The notes beneath the pieces are model-generated. The model did no database searches and was not told the DNA's origin. It worked only from the letters and a program-made list of their open reading frames with translations. Shown one piece after another: positions 63,801 through 64,000 of a stretch of DNA of 64,000 nucleotides. Source of the stretch: Priestia taiwanensis (GTDB lineage Bacteria > Bacillota > Bacilli > Bacillales > Bacillaceae_G); the NCBI RefSeq assembly GCF_014638355.1, contig NZ_BMFK01000005.1, positions 62,001 through 126,000 of the forward strand. Reading direction: 5' to 3'. A program made the translations under genes and the position numbers. Each line of letters starts with the position of its first letter. Position 1 is the stretch's first letter.

Positions 63801-64000
63801 ACTTTTGTTAGTTCTACTGCGCCTGGGATAATTTTATTTTCTGCCTTAACACGAATTATCTCTTTTTGTTCTTGTTCAATCACAAATTCAATTGAAGTTG
63901 TATCTAATTCATAGCCGAATGGAGCTATTGTTTCGATAAAGTAATATGTGCCTGGACGAAGATCTGTTACTTCTACTTTTCCATTCTCTCCTGTTGTAAC
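60803..64000 (-). CDS. Giant Cna-B repeat surface protein, LPNTS sorting signal (N-terminus beyond window)
   Basis: The visible C-terminal 1065 residues contain ten complete Cna-B (SpaA-like) domains of about 94 residues and part of an eleventh at the window edge. Each has the ELTKVD start (isopeptide Lys), FIETKAP or FVETKAP (catalytic Glu) and an Asn in the A/V-E-N strand at the end, so each can form a Lys-Asn isopeptide bond. The end is a Pro/Lys/Glu linker, LPNTS, a hydrophobic helix (IFNMMLAGIGLLFLGVGFFF) and RRKKV: a sortase signal with Ser instead of Gly at position 5. The protein is a stiff wall-anchored stalk, likely adhesin-like. The N-terminal signal peptide is outside. Confidence 0.93.
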   Translation of the reverse strand, partial: VTTGENGKVEVTDLRPGTYYFIETIAPFGYELDTTSIEFVIEQEQKEIIRVKAENKIIPGAVELTKVDKDDHEMKLVGAEFKVVDEDGNVVKEKVTTGEGGKVEVTDLRPGTYKFIETKAPEHYTLDETPIEFDISKSQTEVKKVTAENKLISGAVELTKVDKDDYEVKLVGAEFKVVDEDGNVVKEKVTTGEGGKVEVTDLRPGRYKFIETKAPEHYTLDETPIEFEISKSQTEVKKVIAENKIIPGAVELTKVDKDDHEVRLVGAEFKIVDEDGNVVKEKVTTGEGGKVEVTDLRPGIYKLIETKAPEHYTLDETPIEFEISKSQTEVKKVIAENELVPGSVELTKIDQDDKKTPLEGAKFRLERKLKDGKVEVISKEEITDVDGKIKVENLTPGDYQFVETEAPTDYALNETPLGFEIVRSQQEMLHVSFENELARGAVQLIKVDSYDEAEKLQDAEFKLLDSTGKVVEPEIRKTDENGSIIVENLKPGNYTFIETKAPFGYELDDTEISFEVVRGQKEMLILPVHPNTLIPGTVELTKVSTHSNATLANAEFELQDSTGEAVVVEGKSTFITDENGKITVPGLRPGTYQFVETKAPNGYHLDTTPIVFTIDKGQIVTKAITAKNTLITGSVELTKVDKDNKEIKLQGVEFRLQDMAGNVLQSGLMTNEAGVIVISGLVPGDYQFVETKASFGYQLDGTPIKFTVVGSQETVVTVENELIPSEVELTKVDVENNEITLANAEFELQDQDGNTLATGFTTNDQGKIVVPNLKPGKYQFVETKAPFGYELDETPIEFVIEKGQTKATTVTAENELSTGTVELTKVDVENNEITLADAEFELQNQDGNTLATGFTTNDQGKIVVPNLKPGKYQFVETKAPFGYELDETPIEFVIEKGQTKATTVTAENKLSTGTVELTKVDRHNHEVVLAGAEFALQDGEGNILKSDLTTDKNGKIIVDGLKPGEYQFVETKAPTGYEIDVTQLRFTIEKGQTEHVTVIAENAKTSYPEEKEHKPDGETKDDEISPNKTPDGGLPNTSTNIFNMMLAGIGLLFLGVGFFFRRKKV
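61281..61844 (-). repeat. Two near-identical 282-bp Cna-B units
   Basis: Units beginning at 61281 and 61563 share the same 282-bp period (94 codons) and differ at few positions (for example NAEFELQD versus DAEFELQN). They encode repeats 8 and 9 or neighbours. Confidence 0.8.
62994..63839 (-). repeat. Three near-identical 282-bp Cna-B units
   Basis: Units starting at 62994, 63276 and 63558 keep an exact 282-bp step and are nearly identical in DNA, encoding VDKDDHEV or DDYEV variants with KVEVTDLRPG and PEHYTLDETPIEF. They are candidates for copy-number variation and for assembly collapse. Confidence 0.85.

Noticed and set aside
1-64000. CRISPR arrays, tRNA/rRNA genes, insertion sequences, prophage
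   Set aside because: Looked for and not seen; the only regular repeats are protein-coding Cna-B units.

Overview
The window is low-GC Firmicute DNA and almost certainly from a Bacillus, most likely the B. cereus group or a close relative. Evidence: the run speB-speE-pbpG-ywhD-ywhC-ywhB ... ywfO-rsfA-lipL-pta-hemQ ... gerQ-ywdK-ywdI ... ung follows the order of the ywh/ywf/ywd region of B. subtilis as I remember it; spore genes are present (rsfA, cwlJ-gerQ); and cwlJ sits directly upstream of gerQ, as in the cereus group. SpeE and SpeB look clearly related to, but not identical with, the B. cereus proteins I remember, so I do not name a species. I saw no rRNA, tRNA, CRISPR, transposase or phage genes.

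Layout. 1-3.4 kb: two tandem paralogous chemoreceptors, the first cut by the window edge. 3.5-18.9 kb: conserved core with polyamine synthesis, a bifunctional penicillin-binding protein, a membrane metalloprotease, a tautomerase, an HD phosphohydrolase, a spore regulator, lipoate transfer, phosphotransacetylase, coproheme decarboxylase, the germination pair cwlJ-gerQ, a HAD phosphatase and uracil-DNA glycosylase. Right after ung (18.83-19.00 kb) five DnaA-box-like sequences are packed into about 170 bp. 19-29.7 kb: an FAD oxidase/PLP-enzyme pair, an SGNH hydrolase-ABC transporter operon, a membrane-anchored EEP phosphatase, an orphan divergent SelA-like protein next to tatA, a secreted NlpC/P60 hydrolase, and two previously uncalled paralogous 36-residue hydrophobic peptides.

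29.8-45.2 kb: topoisomerase III, an amino-acid permease, an oxidoreductase/epimerase/TetR group with a shared operator, three paralogous lipoproteins, and a TetR-RND efflux locus with three copies of a TGAC-N6-GTCA operator, followed by an ABC-2 exporter. 45.4-52.7 kb: a CtpE-type P-ATPase, a fused MsrA-MsrB, an AI-2E-family permease, ywbE, an RlmI-type methyltransferase and a conserved hypothetical. 52.7-56.6 kb: a D-2-hydroxyacid dehydrogenase and AEC transporter operon behind a perfect Crp/Fnr-type site, then a CitT/DctR-type response regulator without its kinase, whose 3' end lies in a perfect 20-bp inverted repeat, and rluF. 56.7-64 kb: a same-strand cell-envelope block with TelA and a membrane partner, an IQA-G repeat protein, a PH-like protein overlapping an ECF sigma factor, and the C-terminal 1065 residues of a giant Cna-B repeat surface protein with an LPNTS sorting motif.

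Regulation visible in the sequence: two TetR operator families, Crp/Fnr-like sites, 11-bp-phased PhoP-like direct repeats at four promoters, a sigma-E-like promoter before cwlJ, and many intrinsic terminators. The least explained items are the SelA-like enzyme, the 36-residue peptide pair, the DnaA-box cluster and the sigma/PH/repeat-protein/TelA block.
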